A stretch of DNA of 50,318 nt, taken from assembly GCA_049585815.1 (NCBI GenBank), contig JBAVAR010000131.1, forward strand, positions 1-50,318, read 5' to 3'. How positions within the stretch are numbered: the stretch's first letter is position 1; the number at the start of each line of letters is the position of its first letter. The position numbers and the translations under genes are program-made. The notes beneath the pieces are model-generated. The model was not told where the DNA came from. It did not search any database and was given only the letters and a program-made list of their open reading frames with translations. Of this stretch, positions 9,586-17,640 are shown one piece after another. Source of the stretch: DATLSM01 sp049585815 (GTDB taxonomy: Bacteria; Actinomycetota; Thermoleophilia; Solirubrobacterales; 70-9).

Positions 9586-9607
9586 CAGTTGGCTGGTCAG
9601 CCAACTG
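9586..9607. promoter_or_regulatory. Palindromic operator candidate upstream of the aldehyde dehydrogenase
   Basis: Two perfect 10-base arms, CAGTTGGCTG and CAGCCAACTG, are separated by two bases. The site lies 17 bases before the GTG start of the aldehyde dehydrogenase and just before its ribosome site. The dyad spacing suits a TetR- or GntR-type dimer. It could instead act as a hairpin at the end of the upstream glycosyltransferase transcript, but there is no T-run on either side. The regulator is not identifiable from the window. Confidence 0.55.
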
Positions 9608-9634
9608 TAGCCGCTCCGCTCGCCCGAGAGGACT

Positions 9635-11953
9635 TCAGGCGCCGATCCGCCCGCCGGCACTGCGGCGCGAGGGGTGGGGGTCGAGCCTGACCGGAGCCGC
9701 GGACAGCGCCTGGACCCGGAGATCGCTCCAGGTCAGGCCCTCGCGGACGAGCGCCGGCAGGCCGAGGGTGACGGCGGTGGCGATCTCCACCGCCTGCAGA
9801 ATCACGCCGTAGGCGAGAGCATCGGCTGTGTCGATGCCAAATCCCGTGTGCAGGACGCTGATCACGGCGAGCTGAAAGACGCCGATGTTCGCCGGCGTCG
9901 CCGGCACGACCGCCGTGACGTTGACGGCAAACAGCACCGCCGCCGCGGCGCCGATCCCGGCCTGGCCATTGAGGCCGAGTGCGTAGAGCAGCGCCCAGCA
10001 GGCCGAGAGCTGGATCGCCCAGGCGCCAAGCTGGGCGACCGTGGCGGCCGCGCCGCGACGCGGCTCGCGGAAAATCGCGAGACCGGCCCGGACCTGGAGC
10101 AGTGCCCCGTGGAGGGCTGCGCCAAGCCGCGCCAGGCGGCCATTACCGTTGCGGCGCATCAGCGCCGGCGCGACCAGGACGAGCACGAGCAGGAGCAGCG
10201 GCAGGAGGCTGAAGGCAAAGAGCGCCTGCGTGCTCGAGTGAAAGAGGGGCGTGGTTGAGACGATGACGACGCCGAGCAATACCAGGGCGATGAGGTTGAG
10301 CATGGTCTGGGAGACCAGGGTCCCGAGCAGTACCGGGAACGTCTCTCGCATCCTTCCGGTTCGCCTGGCGAGCGACACCGCGCGCGCCGGCTCGCCGAGG
10401 CGGGCGGGAAGCGTCGCCGACATCAGCACTCCGATCATCGTCGCCGCGGTGACGTCGCGACGGCGAACCGGCCGGTTCGGGAGGGCGGCGCGCACGATCC
10501 AATACCAGGAGGCGGCGCGAACGAAGAGCGAGAGCGCCATCAGGCCGCAGGCCACCAAGACCAAGGTGAGGTTGGAACGGACGATGCTTTCGACCACGTT
10601 GTCGATGCCAATCTTCTGCGCGGCGAGCACCGTCAGCCCGATCCCGAGCGCGCCAGCCACGCCCAGCCCAGCACGGCGGGCGAGCCGGCGTCGGCTCCCC
10701 ACCTGCGCCGGCATGGGATCAAGGGAGGGCAGGCGCTGGGGCCCACGTCGCGGACCGCCATCGGCCGATCGCAGGCCAGCCCAATGCGCGATTCGCTCAC
10801 CGGTGCCCTCTGGTCGGGGCACCTCGATCGCACGCTGGTAGACCTCCGTCACCCGGTCGGCGACCCGCGACCAGCCGTAGCGCTGGGCCGCGCGCCGCGC
10901 CGCACTGCCCATTGCCCTGAGGCGCTCCGGCTCGTGGTGGATGCGCTGCAGCTCTTCGGCGAGGCGCTGGGGGTCGGCGGGCGGGACGAGTACCCCGTCG
11001 ACTCCATCGGTGACTACCTCGCTGTAGCCGGCGATCGCGGAGGCGATCACGGGCGTACCGGCGGCGAAGGCCTCGGTCAGGACCATGCCGAAGCTCTCGC
11101 CCGAGAGCGATGGTGCGCAGAGCACATCGGCCTCGTGCAGGTACTGCCAGAGCGCGTCGCCGGAGACGCGCCCGCCGATCTCAATCCAACGCATCAACTC
11201 GGGGTCGGCCAGGTAGCGGAGAACGTCCTCACGCTCGGCCCCGACGACGGTGAGCCGGCACGGCACGTGCTCGACCAGGGCGCCGAAGGCGGCGAGCAGG
11301 ACGGGCAGGCCCTTGCGCGCCTCCGGGCGACCCACGAACAGCACCCGCAGCTCCTCACTGGGCGGCTTCGGAGCGCTTGGCGCGGCGTCCACATCCACCC
11401 CGTTGGGGACGATCTCATACTCACCGCCGAACCAGCGTCGCCCGGTCCAGGCGGCTGCCTCGGAGACGGCGATCCGGGCCGAGAGCCGGTTGAAGACCCG
11501 CCTGGCGCCGAGCCCGGTGGCGATCCGATTGGGGATCGCCTTGGTCGAGTAGGCATGAAAGGTGCCGACGACCGGGGTGCGGGCGCCGAGTGTCGCGTTC
11601 CAGCCAACCAGCGGCACCACCGGCTCGTGAACATGGATTACGTCGAAGTCGTCCCGGCGAAGCTCGCGGCGAGGGGCGAAGACGCCTCCGAGCGGATAGG
11701 GGGCGAGGTTGGAGATCGCCCCGTTGGAGGAGATTCCAATCGAACGGCCGAGGGCGGTGAAGTATTCGGGCGGCTCGCGCGGCTCCGCCAGGGCACGGTG
11801 GGTCATGCGGCTAACCAACCCCGGGGGGTCGTAGGGGGCGAGCACGCGGACGCAGTGGCCGCGACCGAGGAACTCCTCTGCGAGCGCCTCCACGTGCCGG
11901 TTCACGCCGCCCTGGTAGCTCCAGGAATATGGCGAGACAAGAGCTATTCGCAC
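9635..11953 (-). CDS. Fusion of GT4 glycosyltransferase and flippase-like (LPG synthase TM/UPF0104) membrane domain
   Basis: Residues 1-380 are a GT-B fold glycosyltransferase of family 4 close to the PimA/phosphatidylinositol mannosyltransferase type: N-terminal SPYSWSYQGGVNRHV nucleotide-sugar loop, PNGVD at 183-187, and the E-x7-E pair E286/E294 in SGESFGMVLTEAFAAGTPV. After a Pro/Arg-rich linker (about 380-420), residues 425-745 form six to eight membrane helices with the VVPATPANIGVFQLA motif of the UPF0104/AglD-type flippase-like family. Sugar transfer on a lipid and its membrane translocation may therefore sit in one chain (inference). The GTG start follows the upstream TAA stop by only five bases, with no ribosome site, suggesting coupling to the upstream membrane-protein gene. 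Confidence 0.88.
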   Translation of the reverse strand: MRIALVSPYSWSYQGGVNRHVEALAEEFLGRGHCVRVLAPYDPPGLVSRMTHRALAEPREPPEYFTALGRSIGISSNGAISNLAPYPLGGVFAPRRELRRDDFDVIHVHEPVVPLVGWNATLGARTPVVGTFHAYSTKAIPNRIATGLGARRVFNRLSARIAVSEAAAWTGRRWFGGEYEIVPNGVDVDAAPSAPKPPSEELRVLFVGRPEARKGLPVLLAAFGALVEHVPCRLTVVGAEREDVLRYLADPELMRWIEIGGRVSGDALWQYLHEADVLCAPSLSGESFGMVLTEAFAAGTPVIASAIAGYSEVVTDGVDGVLVPPADPQRLAEELQRIHHEPERLRAMGSAARRAAQRYGWSRVADRVTEVYQRAIEVPRPEGTGERIAHWAGLRSADGGPRRGPQRLPSLDPMPAQVGSRRRLARRAGLGVAGALGIGLTVLAAQKIGIDNVVESIVRSNLTLVLVACGLMALSLFVRAASWYWIVRAALPNRPVRRRDVTAATMIGVLMSATLPARLGEPARAVSLARRTGRMRETFPVLLGTLVSQTMLNLIALVLLGVVIVSTTPLFHSSTQALFAFSLLPLLLLVLVLVAPALMRRNGNGRLARLGAALHGALLQVRAGLAIFREPRRGAAATVAQLGAWAIQLSACWALLYALGLNGQAGIGAAAAVLFAVNVTAVVPATPANIGVFQLAVISVLHTGFGIDTADALAYGVILQAVEIATAVTLGLPALVREGLTWSDLRVQALSAAPVRLDPHPSRRSAGGRIGA

Positions 11954-11958
11954 CAGTG

Positions 11959-13944
11959 TTAAGGGTAGTCGATCATGCGGGCCTCACCCGAGCGCCGACT
12001 CTCGGCCCAGACGTAGCCGGCAAACACCGCAAGGTATGCCCCTCCAATCTCCAGCATCAGCGCTCCGGAATCGTTTGCGAGCGCCCCCACCACAACCGCC
12101 ACCAACCCACCGAGCAGCCCGGCCCGCATCGCCGGCAGCCCGCGCACCCAGGTGCGCAACCGATCGCGACGCAGCACCGCCAGCGCCAGAAGGACGAGGA
12201 TCAGCGGGAGGAAGACAAAGACGACCGGACGGACGAAGCTGCGAGCGGAGAGCTCGAGGCGACGCTGGGCGACCTCGGCGAGCTGACTGAACCCACCCGC
12301 GTCGAGCACCGAACGGGTCAGGTGGGCGTTGGCCCCCGAGACCAGATCGGCAAGGGCCAGCAGCGCCACCGCGACGAACGGTGCGGCGAGGACCAACCAC
12401 AGGGTGCGGCGGCGGTGAGCGGCAATCGCCGCGGCGGCGACGGCCGCGCCAGCCGGGAAGTCGATTGCCGCGCCCACGTCGGCGCCAAATTGGCCGAGGG
12501 CGAAGATCGCCGCGAAGGAGAGGCCGATCGCGAGGAAGGCGATGGCACAACCCCGCGCAGAAAGACGCGGGGCGAAACCGACAAGCCCAGCCCCGGTTCC
12601 GCTCACGACGAGCACCGCCAGCAACGCCTCAAGCTCGTTGCCGATTCCATAGAAACGCACCCCAAGCCCGGGGTTGGGCCCAAGCAGGGAGATTGTGGTG
12701 AGCGGCGAGCCGACGATCACATCGACCGCGTAGGCGAGAACGGTCGCCGCCGAGGCGAATGCCAGCGCCCGGTAGCCGCCGAGCGCGGCGAGCGTCAGCG
12801 TCGCCAGCAGTGGCGCCCCGAGGATCGCGATCGCCTGTTCGGCTGCCTGGCTGGGTTCAAGCGCAGCGGCAAAGAGCAAAACCAGGGGTAGGTAGACAAC
12901 GCTGAGCCCGAGAAGTCGAACGCCCAGACGGGCGCGGCGGCGGCGGGTGAGGACGACCACCAGCCCGAGGAGCGCCAGCCAGACGGCGAGTCCAACGCCG
13001 ATCACCGGGCCCCGCCTCCCCGAGATCGCCGCCATCCGGTTGCCGAGCGCGACAACCTCACCGGGGTCAGTAGATCCCTCCGAGCGGATCGGCTGTCCGG
13101 AGACCTGCGACGGAATCGGGATTCCCAAGCGCCGCAGGACCGTCGGCGCGATATCTGTTGACAGCACATACCCCTCCATCCGAGTGCTGCCAGAGGTGAG
13201 GTTCCCCGCAAACCCCCGCCCGGCGATCCCGATTGCGAGTGCCCTGTCGTTGGCGGGAGGCGGCCTCTCGATCGCGATCAGGAGATCGTCGGCGCGCAGC
13301 CTCCCGACAAGGGTGCGAAGTCCAGGCAGGGAGGTTGCGCGCACTTCAAAGGTCCCGGTGGAGTGCGGCGGCGAAGTTTCGCCGGCCCCCTGGAGTGAGG
13401 CCAGCGCGGATTTCCGCTGGGCGGGCACCGCGTAGGGGCAGGGCGCCGCACCCCCCAATCGCACCCCGACGCCGGCCGCCTCCAGACTCAAAGCCAAAAG
13501 GCCGGGAACGATTTCCGCCGGAGCCGATTCAGCTCGCCTGAGGACCGCCCTCCACCAAGCCGAACAGCCGCCGGGTGGGCTGAGCGCGGGCAGCTGGGAG
13601 CTGTAGAGGGAGTCAAATACCCGGTTGCCCTGGGTGATGTCCAGGTAGGTCTGCGCCGACGGCACATTGCCCAGCCCAGCGCTCATCAATCCGGGTGAAA
13701 TCCCGCGCACCGCTGTGAGTTCGCTGACCCCGGTCCGGTTGGGCAGCAGGGCGAGGATTACGCGCGTGTGCGAGACAGCCTTGGCTGGGGGCGGAGCATC
13801 TCCCCCCCTTTCTGTGACCTGACTCTGAGTTGGGCCACTCGCCCTTGCCTGACCGAGGAGACCAAGCGGAGTTCCCCAGCCAGGACAAGACGCCGTGACC
13901 GCCAGCCCAACGGCCGCTATCGTCAGCGCAATGGTCGACCGCAC
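11959..13944 (-). CDS. Large membrane protein with extracytoplasmic alkaline-phosphatase-like N-terminal half
   Basis: About 661 residues. A signal-like segment near the N-terminus leads into an extracytoplasmic region of about 300 residues; a STDIAPTVLRRLGIPIPS stretch resembles the end of alkaline-phosphatase-superfamily domains, where metal-site and fold residues sit, though the metal ligands are not convincingly complete. The C-terminal half (about 340-655) has roughly ten helices, with the pattern RFYGIGNELEALLAVL. Function is not known to me; with the following glycosyltransferase-flippase gene it suggests envelope glycolipid work (inference). The start is uncertain: GTG 13944 overlaps the divergent hemQ start by 14 bases, and other in-frame GTG/TTG codons lie slightly upstream. 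No ribosome site decides between them. Confidence 0.75.
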   Translation of the reverse strand: MRSTIALTIAAVGLAVTASCPGWGTPLGLLGQARASGPTQSQVTERGGDAPPPAKAVSHTRVILALLPNRTGVSELTAVRGISPGLMSAGLGNVPSAQTYLDITQGNRVFDSLYSSQLPALSPPGGCSAWWRAVLRRAESAPAEIVPGLLALSLEAAGVGVRLGGAAPCPYAVPAQRKSALASLQGAGETSPPHSTGTFEVRATSLPGLRTLVGRLRADDLLIAIERPPPANDRALAIGIAGRGFAGNLTSGSTRMEGYVLSTDIAPTVLRRLGIPIPSQVSGQPIRSEGSTDPGEVVALGNRMAAISGRRGPVIGVGLAVWLALLGLVVVLTRRRRARLGVRLLGLSVVYLPLVLLFAAALEPSQAAEQAIAILGAPLLATLTLAALGGYRALAFASAATVLAYAVDVIVGSPLTTISLLGPNPGLGVRFYGIGNELEALLAVLVVSGTGAGLVGFAPRLSARGCAIAFLAIGLSFAAIFALGQFGADVGAAIDFPAGAAVAAAAIAAHRRRTLWLVLAAPFVAVALLALADLVSGANAHLTRSVLDAGGFSQLAEVAQRRLELSARSFVRPVVFVFLPLILVLLALAVLRRDRLRTWVRGLPAMRAGLLGGLVAVVVGALANDSGALMLEIGGAYLAVFAGYVWAESRRSGEARMIDYP

Positions 13945-14635
13945 TTTCGCCAAGTTCACGTTCTTCAAGATCGATCCAGCCTGGCGTCGTCGGGACTCCG
14001 ATCCCAGGGCCGCTGACAAGCAGGAGTTCCTCGCAGCATGCGAGGACTTCGCCGCCGATCGCTCGCTGCGCGCGTACTCAACCATAGGTACCCGCGGCGA
14101 TGTCGACCTCCTCCTGCTCACCCAGAGCCCCAACCTGGAGGACCTCCATACCTTCCATGTCGTCCTCGGCCAGAGTGGTCTTTCAAAATGGGCCGAGACG
14201 CCATACTCGTTCCTCTCGATGACCAAACGCTCGCCCTACTCCGACGAGCGGGCGCGAGCAGAGATCTGTGTCTCCGAGCGCCGCTACCTCTTCCTCTACC
14301 CGATGGTGAAGCAGCGCCGCTGGTACGGGCTGGGGGCCGAGGAGCGCGGCCGGATCATGAAGAGCCACATTGAGGTCGGCCGCCGCTACCCGGAGATCAC
14401 GATCAACACCTCCTACTCATTCGGGCTTGATGACCAGGAGTTCGTCGTCGCCTTCGAGGGCGACGATCCGGGGATGTTCCTCGACCTCGTAAACGAGCTG
14501 CGACCGACCGAGTCGAGCGAGTACACCGAGCGGGAGACCCCGATCTTCACCTGTCTGGCGATGTCCGTGCGCAAGGCGCTTGACGCACTCGACGGTGCCC
14601 CGAGCCTCGCCCGGGGGGCCCTCACGCCGGGGTGA
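13931..14635 (+). CDS. hemQ: Coproheme decarboxylase (chlorite dismutase family, HemQ)
   Basis: Last step of the coproporphyrin-dependent heme pathway used by Actinobacteria and Firmicutes: oxidative decarboxylation of coproheme III to heme b. From the ATG the protein has 234 residues, the usual HemQ size. It begins with the FAKFTFFKIDPAWRR strand of the family, has the FLYPMVK motif at 121-127 with the catalytic-type tyrosine Y123, and a SHIEVGRRYPEI segment in which H146 matches the proximal heme ligand. An in-frame GTG 36 bases upstream would overlap the divergent gene further and adds residues outside the family pattern. The next gene starts on its stop codon (GTGA). Confidence 0.92.
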   Translation: MVDRTFAKFTFFKIDPAWRRRDSDPRAADKQEFLAACEDFAADRSLRAYSTIGTRGDVDLLLLTQSPNLEDLHTFHVVLGQSGLSKWAETPYSFLSMTKRSPYSDERARAEICVSERRYLFLYPMVKQRRWYGLGAEERGRIMKSHIEVGRRYPEITINTSYSFGLDDQEFVVAFEGDDPGMFLDLVNELRPTESSEYTERETPIFTCLAMSVRKALDALDGAPSLARGALTPG

Positions 14636-15171
14636 GCGCCACCGCCCTCAGCTACGCGATCGACGATCAGGACCGGTTGATCAGGGTCGACGGCGGCTAT
14701 TACCGCTTCGCCGAGGAAAACGGCTGGGACGGCGCCGACGCCAGCCTCGGCCGCGTTCTGTGGGATTTCGTCTCCGGTGGGGAGACCCGGAAAATCCAGC
14801 GGATGCTGCTGCGACGGATACGCAATGAGGTGCGAACGGTCGAGCTGGCGTTTCGCTGCGATGGGCCCGATGTGCGGCGCGAGATGGAGATCCGGATCAG
14901 CGCGGACCGGGCCGGCAGGGTAGTGCTCTTCTCAACCCGACTTCGCTCCGAAGAGGCCCGCGAGATATCTCAGCCGATGCTCGATCCCAACGCCTCCCGC
15001 GGCGCCGACCTGGTCGCAATGTGCGCCTGGTGTGACCGTTTTGAGGTCGGCGCCGATTGGGTCGAGATCGAGGAGGCAGCGACTCGGCTCGAACTGTTTC
15101 GCCGCTCAAAGCTGCCCCAGATCAGTCATGGAATCTGCCCGGAGTGCAGCGGCAAGCTCTTGGCGGCCTGA
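14632..15171 (+). CDS. PAS-like sensory protein with C-terminal zinc-ribbon-like CxxC pair
   Basis: A 179-residue protein starting at a GTG that overlaps the hemQ stop by four bases, hence translationally coupled. The N-terminal 120 residues (AIDDQDRLIRVDGGYYRFAEENGW, LGRVLWDFVSGGETRKI) have the look of a PAS-like domain. The C-terminus carries CAWC at 131-134 and GICPEC about 25 residues later, a C-x2-C plus H-x-IC-x2-C arrangement often found at the end of actinobacterial and proteobacterial sensor proteins, probably a zinc site. There is no kinase, output or DNA-binding domain. Coupling to hemQ suggests sensing of heme, redox state or oxygen; this is inference from position only. Confidence 0.75.
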   Translation: MSATALSYAIDDQDRLIRVDGGYYRFAEENGWDGADASLGRVLWDFVSGGETRKIQRMLLRRIRNEVRTVELAFRCDGPDVRREMEIRISADRAGRVVLFSTRLRSEEAREISQPMLDPNASRGADLVAMCAWCDRFEVGADWVEIEEAATRLELFRRSKLPQISHGICPECSGKLLAA

Positions 15172-15210
15172 GCGCCGCAGGGGGGAGGTTCCCTATCCTT
15201 CCGCCTTCCA

Positions 15211-16623
15211 ATGACCAAGGTAGGAACCCCTGAGAGCCCACTCCGCGTCGCCATCGTCGGCGCCGGCCCGTCCGGCTTCTACGCCGCCGAGCACATTCTC
15301 AAGGACAGCGATCTCCATGCCCAGGTCGACCTCTTTGACCGTCTCCCCACCCCCTTCGGCCTCGTCCGCGGGGGCGTCGCTCCCGATCACCCGAAGATCA
15401 AGTCGGTGATTCGCGTCTACGAAAAGACGGCGGCACGCGACGGATTCCGCTTCTTTGGCAACGTCAAGGTCGGTCACGACATCGAGGTCGAAGACCTCGA
15501 GCGCCACTACCACGCGATCGTCTTCACGGTCGGCTGTGAGACCGACCGCCAGCTCGGCATCCCCGGCGAGCACCTGCCCGGAAGCCACGCCGCCACCGCC
15601 TTCGTCGGCTGGTACAACGCCCACCCCGATTACGCCGGCGAGGAGTTCGACCTTGGCGGTGAGCGGGCGGTGGTGATCGGCAACGGCAACGTGGCCATGG
15701 ACGTCGCCCGGATGTTGGCTCTGACAGACCACGAGCTGCGGCAGACCGACACCGCCGACCACGCGATCGAGAAGCTCGACCGCAGCTCGATTCGGGAGAT
15801 CGTCGTGCTCGGCCGCCGCGGACCTGCTCAGGCGGCCTTCACCAACCCTGAGATCAAGGAGCTGGGCGAGATGGAGGACGCCGACGTCATCGTCGACCCG
15901 GCCGAAGTCGAGCTGGACTCGGCCAGCGAGGCCTACCTCGCCTCCGAGCAGGCCGATAAGACGACCCGGGTAAACGTCGAGACCCTTCGCGAGTTCTCCA
16001 AGCGGCAGCCCACGGGGCGGCGCAAGCGGATCGTGCTGCGCTTCCTCGCCTCCCCGGTCGAGATCGAGGGCGATGGCAAGGTCGAGAGAATCGTGATCGG
16101 GCGCAATCAGCTGATCGAGGAGGGCGGCACGCTCCGCGCCAGGGGCACCGGCGAGCGCGAGGTGCTGGAGTGCGGGCTGGTGCTGCGCTCAGTCGGCTAC
16201 ACGGGAGTGCCGATCGAGGGCGTCCCCTTCGACGAGAAGCGCGGTCTGATCCTCAACGAGGGTGGCCGGATCCTCGATTCCCATGACGCCGGTCACAAGG
16301 TGGGTCACTACACCGCCGGCTGGATCAAGCGGGGCCCCTCGGGCGTGATCGGGACGAACAAGAAAGACGCCTTGGAGACAGTTGGGCACCTGCTCGCCGA
16401 CGTCGAGACCCAGACCCTCATGCAACCGCACAGCCCCGAGCCCACGGCAGTCGAGGAACTACTCGCCGAACGCGGCATCCGCTACGTCAGCTTTGAGGAC
16501 TGGCAGGCAATCGATCAGGCGGAGGTCGGCCGCGGCGAGCCGCACGGTCGCCCCCGCGTCAAGTTCATCCGAGTCGAGGAGATGCTCGAGCACACCGGCG
16601 CCCTCGACGCCGCCGAGCGCTGA
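15211..16623 (+). CDS. fprA: Ferredoxin-NADP+ reductase, adrenodoxin-reductase type
   Basis: FAD- and NADPH-binding flavoenzyme exchanging electrons between NADPH and ferredoxin. The 470 residues show the N-terminal FAD dinucleotide motif VGAGPSGFYAAE, the PFGLVRGGVAPDHP signature of adrenodoxin-reductase-like enzymes, the second nucleotide motif VIGNGNVAMDVAR, a REIVVLGRRGPAQAAFT stretch and the GWIKRGPSGVIGTNK segment near the C-terminus. The ATG lacks a ribosome site; a TATCCT -10-like hexamer at 15194-15199 ends 11 bases before it, so a very short or absent leader is possible. bolA and grx4 follow without gap, which links the reductase to Fe-S cluster assembly or repair. Confidence 0.95.
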   Translation: MTKVGTPESPLRVAIVGAGPSGFYAAEHILKDSDLHAQVDLFDRLPTPFGLVRGGVAPDHPKIKSVIRVYEKTAARDGFRFFGNVKVGHDIEVEDLERHYHAIVFTVGCETDRQLGIPGEHLPGSHAATAFVGWYNAHPDYAGEEFDLGGERAVVIGNGNVAMDVARMLALTDHELRQTDTADHAIEKLDRSSIREIVVLGRRGPAQAAFTNPEIKELGEMEDADVIVDPAEVELDSASEAYLASEQADKTTRVNVETLREFSKRQPTGRRKRIVLRFLASPVEIEGDGKVERIVIGRNQLIEEGGTLRARGTGEREVLECGLVLRSVGYTGVPIEGVPFDEKRGLILNEGGRILDSHDAGHKVGHYTAGWIKRGPSGVIGTNKKDALETVGHLLADVETQTLMQPHSPEPTAVEELLAERGIRYVSFEDWQAIDQAEVGRGEPHGRPRVKFIRVEEMLEHTGALDAAER

Positions 16624-16859
16624 TGGCCGCCGACCTGGCGGAGTTGAAGGCGATGATCGAGGCTGCCCTGCCGGGGGCCACGGTCGAGGTGCTCGACGAG
16701 ACCGGTGCGGGGGACCACCTGCGGGCGATTGTGGCCGCTCACCAGTTCGTGGGTCTCTCGCGGATCGACCAGCACCGTCTGGTCAGGGCGGCGGTGAAGA
16801 GGCGCTTTGAGGACGGCACGATTCACGCCCTCTCGATCAGGACCGAGATCGCCGGGTAG
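16623..16859 (+). CDS. BolA-family protein
   Basis: Small (78 residues) single-domain BolA protein. The fold pattern is visible: an N-terminal helix LAELKAMIEAALPGATVEVLDETGAGDHLRAIVAA, then FVGLSRIDQHRLVRAAVKRRFEDGTIHALSIRT, in which the conserved RHRLVY-like helix appears as QHRLVRAAV and the C-terminal HAL-(S/T)-(I/L) supplies the typical cluster-ligand histidine. The ATG shares one base with the fprA stop (TGATG). BolA proteins form [2Fe-2S]-bridged heterodimers with CGFS glutaredoxins; the next gene encodes such a protein, so the pair is functional in all likelihood. Confidence 0.92.
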   Translation: MAADLAELKAMIEAALPGATVEVLDETGAGDHLRAIVAAHQFVGLSRIDQHRLVRAAVKRRFEDGTIHALSIRTEIAG

Positions 16860-16872
16860 CTACCCTGTGCCG

Positions 16873-17262
16873 ATGGCAGACCCCGAGCTGAAGGCCAGAG
16901 TCAAAGAGCTGATCGCCGCCAACCAGGTGCTGCTCTTCATGAAAGGGACCCCCGATGCCCCGCGCTGCGGCTTCTCGCTGCGAGTTGTCCAGGTGCTCGA
17001 CTCCCTCGACGTCGAGTACGGCGCGATCGACGTCCTCCCCGCCCTGCAGCCCCTGCGCGAGGTGACGGCGGAGATCGCCGATTGGCAGACGTTTCCCCAG
17101 CTCTACGTCAACGGTGAGTTGATCGGCGGTGCCGACATCGTCGAGGAGATGCTCGCATCCGGTGAACTCGCCGAGGCACTTGGGGTCGAGCAGCCCGAGA
17201 TCGCCGCCACCCCGGCTGCGGCGCCCGCGCAGCCGCCGCCATTGCAGATCGACGGCAGCTAG
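16873..17262 (+). CDS. Monothiol CGFS glutaredoxin (Grx4/GrxD family)
   Basis: Cytoplasmic Fe-S cluster carrier. The 129 residues begin MADPELKARVKELI and contain LLFMKGTPDAPRCGFS with the single active Cys at 32 (CGFS 32-35), then FPQLYVNGELIGGADIV, the glutathione-binding TFPQ(L/V)- and GG-D signature. A Pro/Ala-rich tail of about 25 residues follows the fold and is not usual. A GTG six bases upstream (16867) is an alternative start. It is the third gene of the fprA-bolA-grx4 run and converges with an IscA-family gene, overlapping by four bases at the stops. It is expected to form a cluster-bridged complex with the BolA protein encoded just before it. Confidence 0.95.
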   Translation: MADPELKARVKELIAANQVLLFMKGTPDAPRCGFSLRVVQVLDSLDVEYGAIDVLPALQPLREVTAEIADWQTFPQLYVNGELIGGADIVEEMLASGELAEALGVEQPEIAATPAAAPAQPPPLQIDGS

Positions 17263-17633
17263 ACGGCGGCCGCCTCGGCGCTGTCCTCTTTCACCTGGAA
17301 GGAGGAACCGCAGCCGCAGGCCGCCACCACATTTGGGTTGTTGACCTGAAAGCCGGCTCCCTGGAGGCCTTCGACGTAGTCGACCTCCGAGCCAAAGACG
17401 AACTGCATGCTGACCTTGTCGACGATGACGGAAACTCCGTCGACCTCGAAGACGCTGTCCTCGTCCCTGGGCCTGTCGAAGGCAAGTGCGTACTGGAAAC
17501 CCGAGCAGCCGCCACCGCGCACCGCGACCCGCAGGGCCTGGTCTTGAGCATCCTCCTGACCGCCCAACAGCTCGCCTATCTTCTCGACGGCCTTGTCGGT
17601 CAGGGTGATCGCCGCTGGGCTGGATTCGCTCAC
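17259..17633 (-). CDS. A-type Fe-S carrier (IscA/ErpA/SufA family)
   Basis: Delivers Fe-S clusters to apo-proteins. From the GTG at 17633 the protein has 124 residues and the three family cysteines: C43 in GGGCSGFQY, and C106 and C108 in CGCGSSF. The reading frame is open further upstream, but that extension is Pro/Gly-rich and outside the domain. A TACACT -10-like hexamer ends seven bases before the GTG and no ribosome site is present, so a leaderless mRNA is plausible. It meets grx4 tail to tail with a four-base overlap, completing a local Fe-S assembly and transfer set (reductase, BolA, Grx4, A-type carrier). Confidence 0.93.
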   Translation of the reverse strand: MSESSPAAITLTDKAVEKIGELLGGQEDAQDQALRVAVRGGGCSGFQYALAFDRPRDEDSVFEVDGVSVIVDKVSMQFVFGSEVDYVEGLQGAGFQVNNPNVVAACGCGSSFQVKEDSAEAAAV

Positions 17634-17640
17634 TTCACAA

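Noticed and set aside
8439..9812. A 457-codon plus-strand frame opposite the aldehyde dehydrogenase
   Set aside because: No recognisable motif or ribosome site; the opposite strand carries a complete ALDH active site.
10784..11962. A 392-codon plus-strand frame opposite the GT4 domain
   Set aside because: Mirror frame of the glycosyltransferase; composition is not protein-like.
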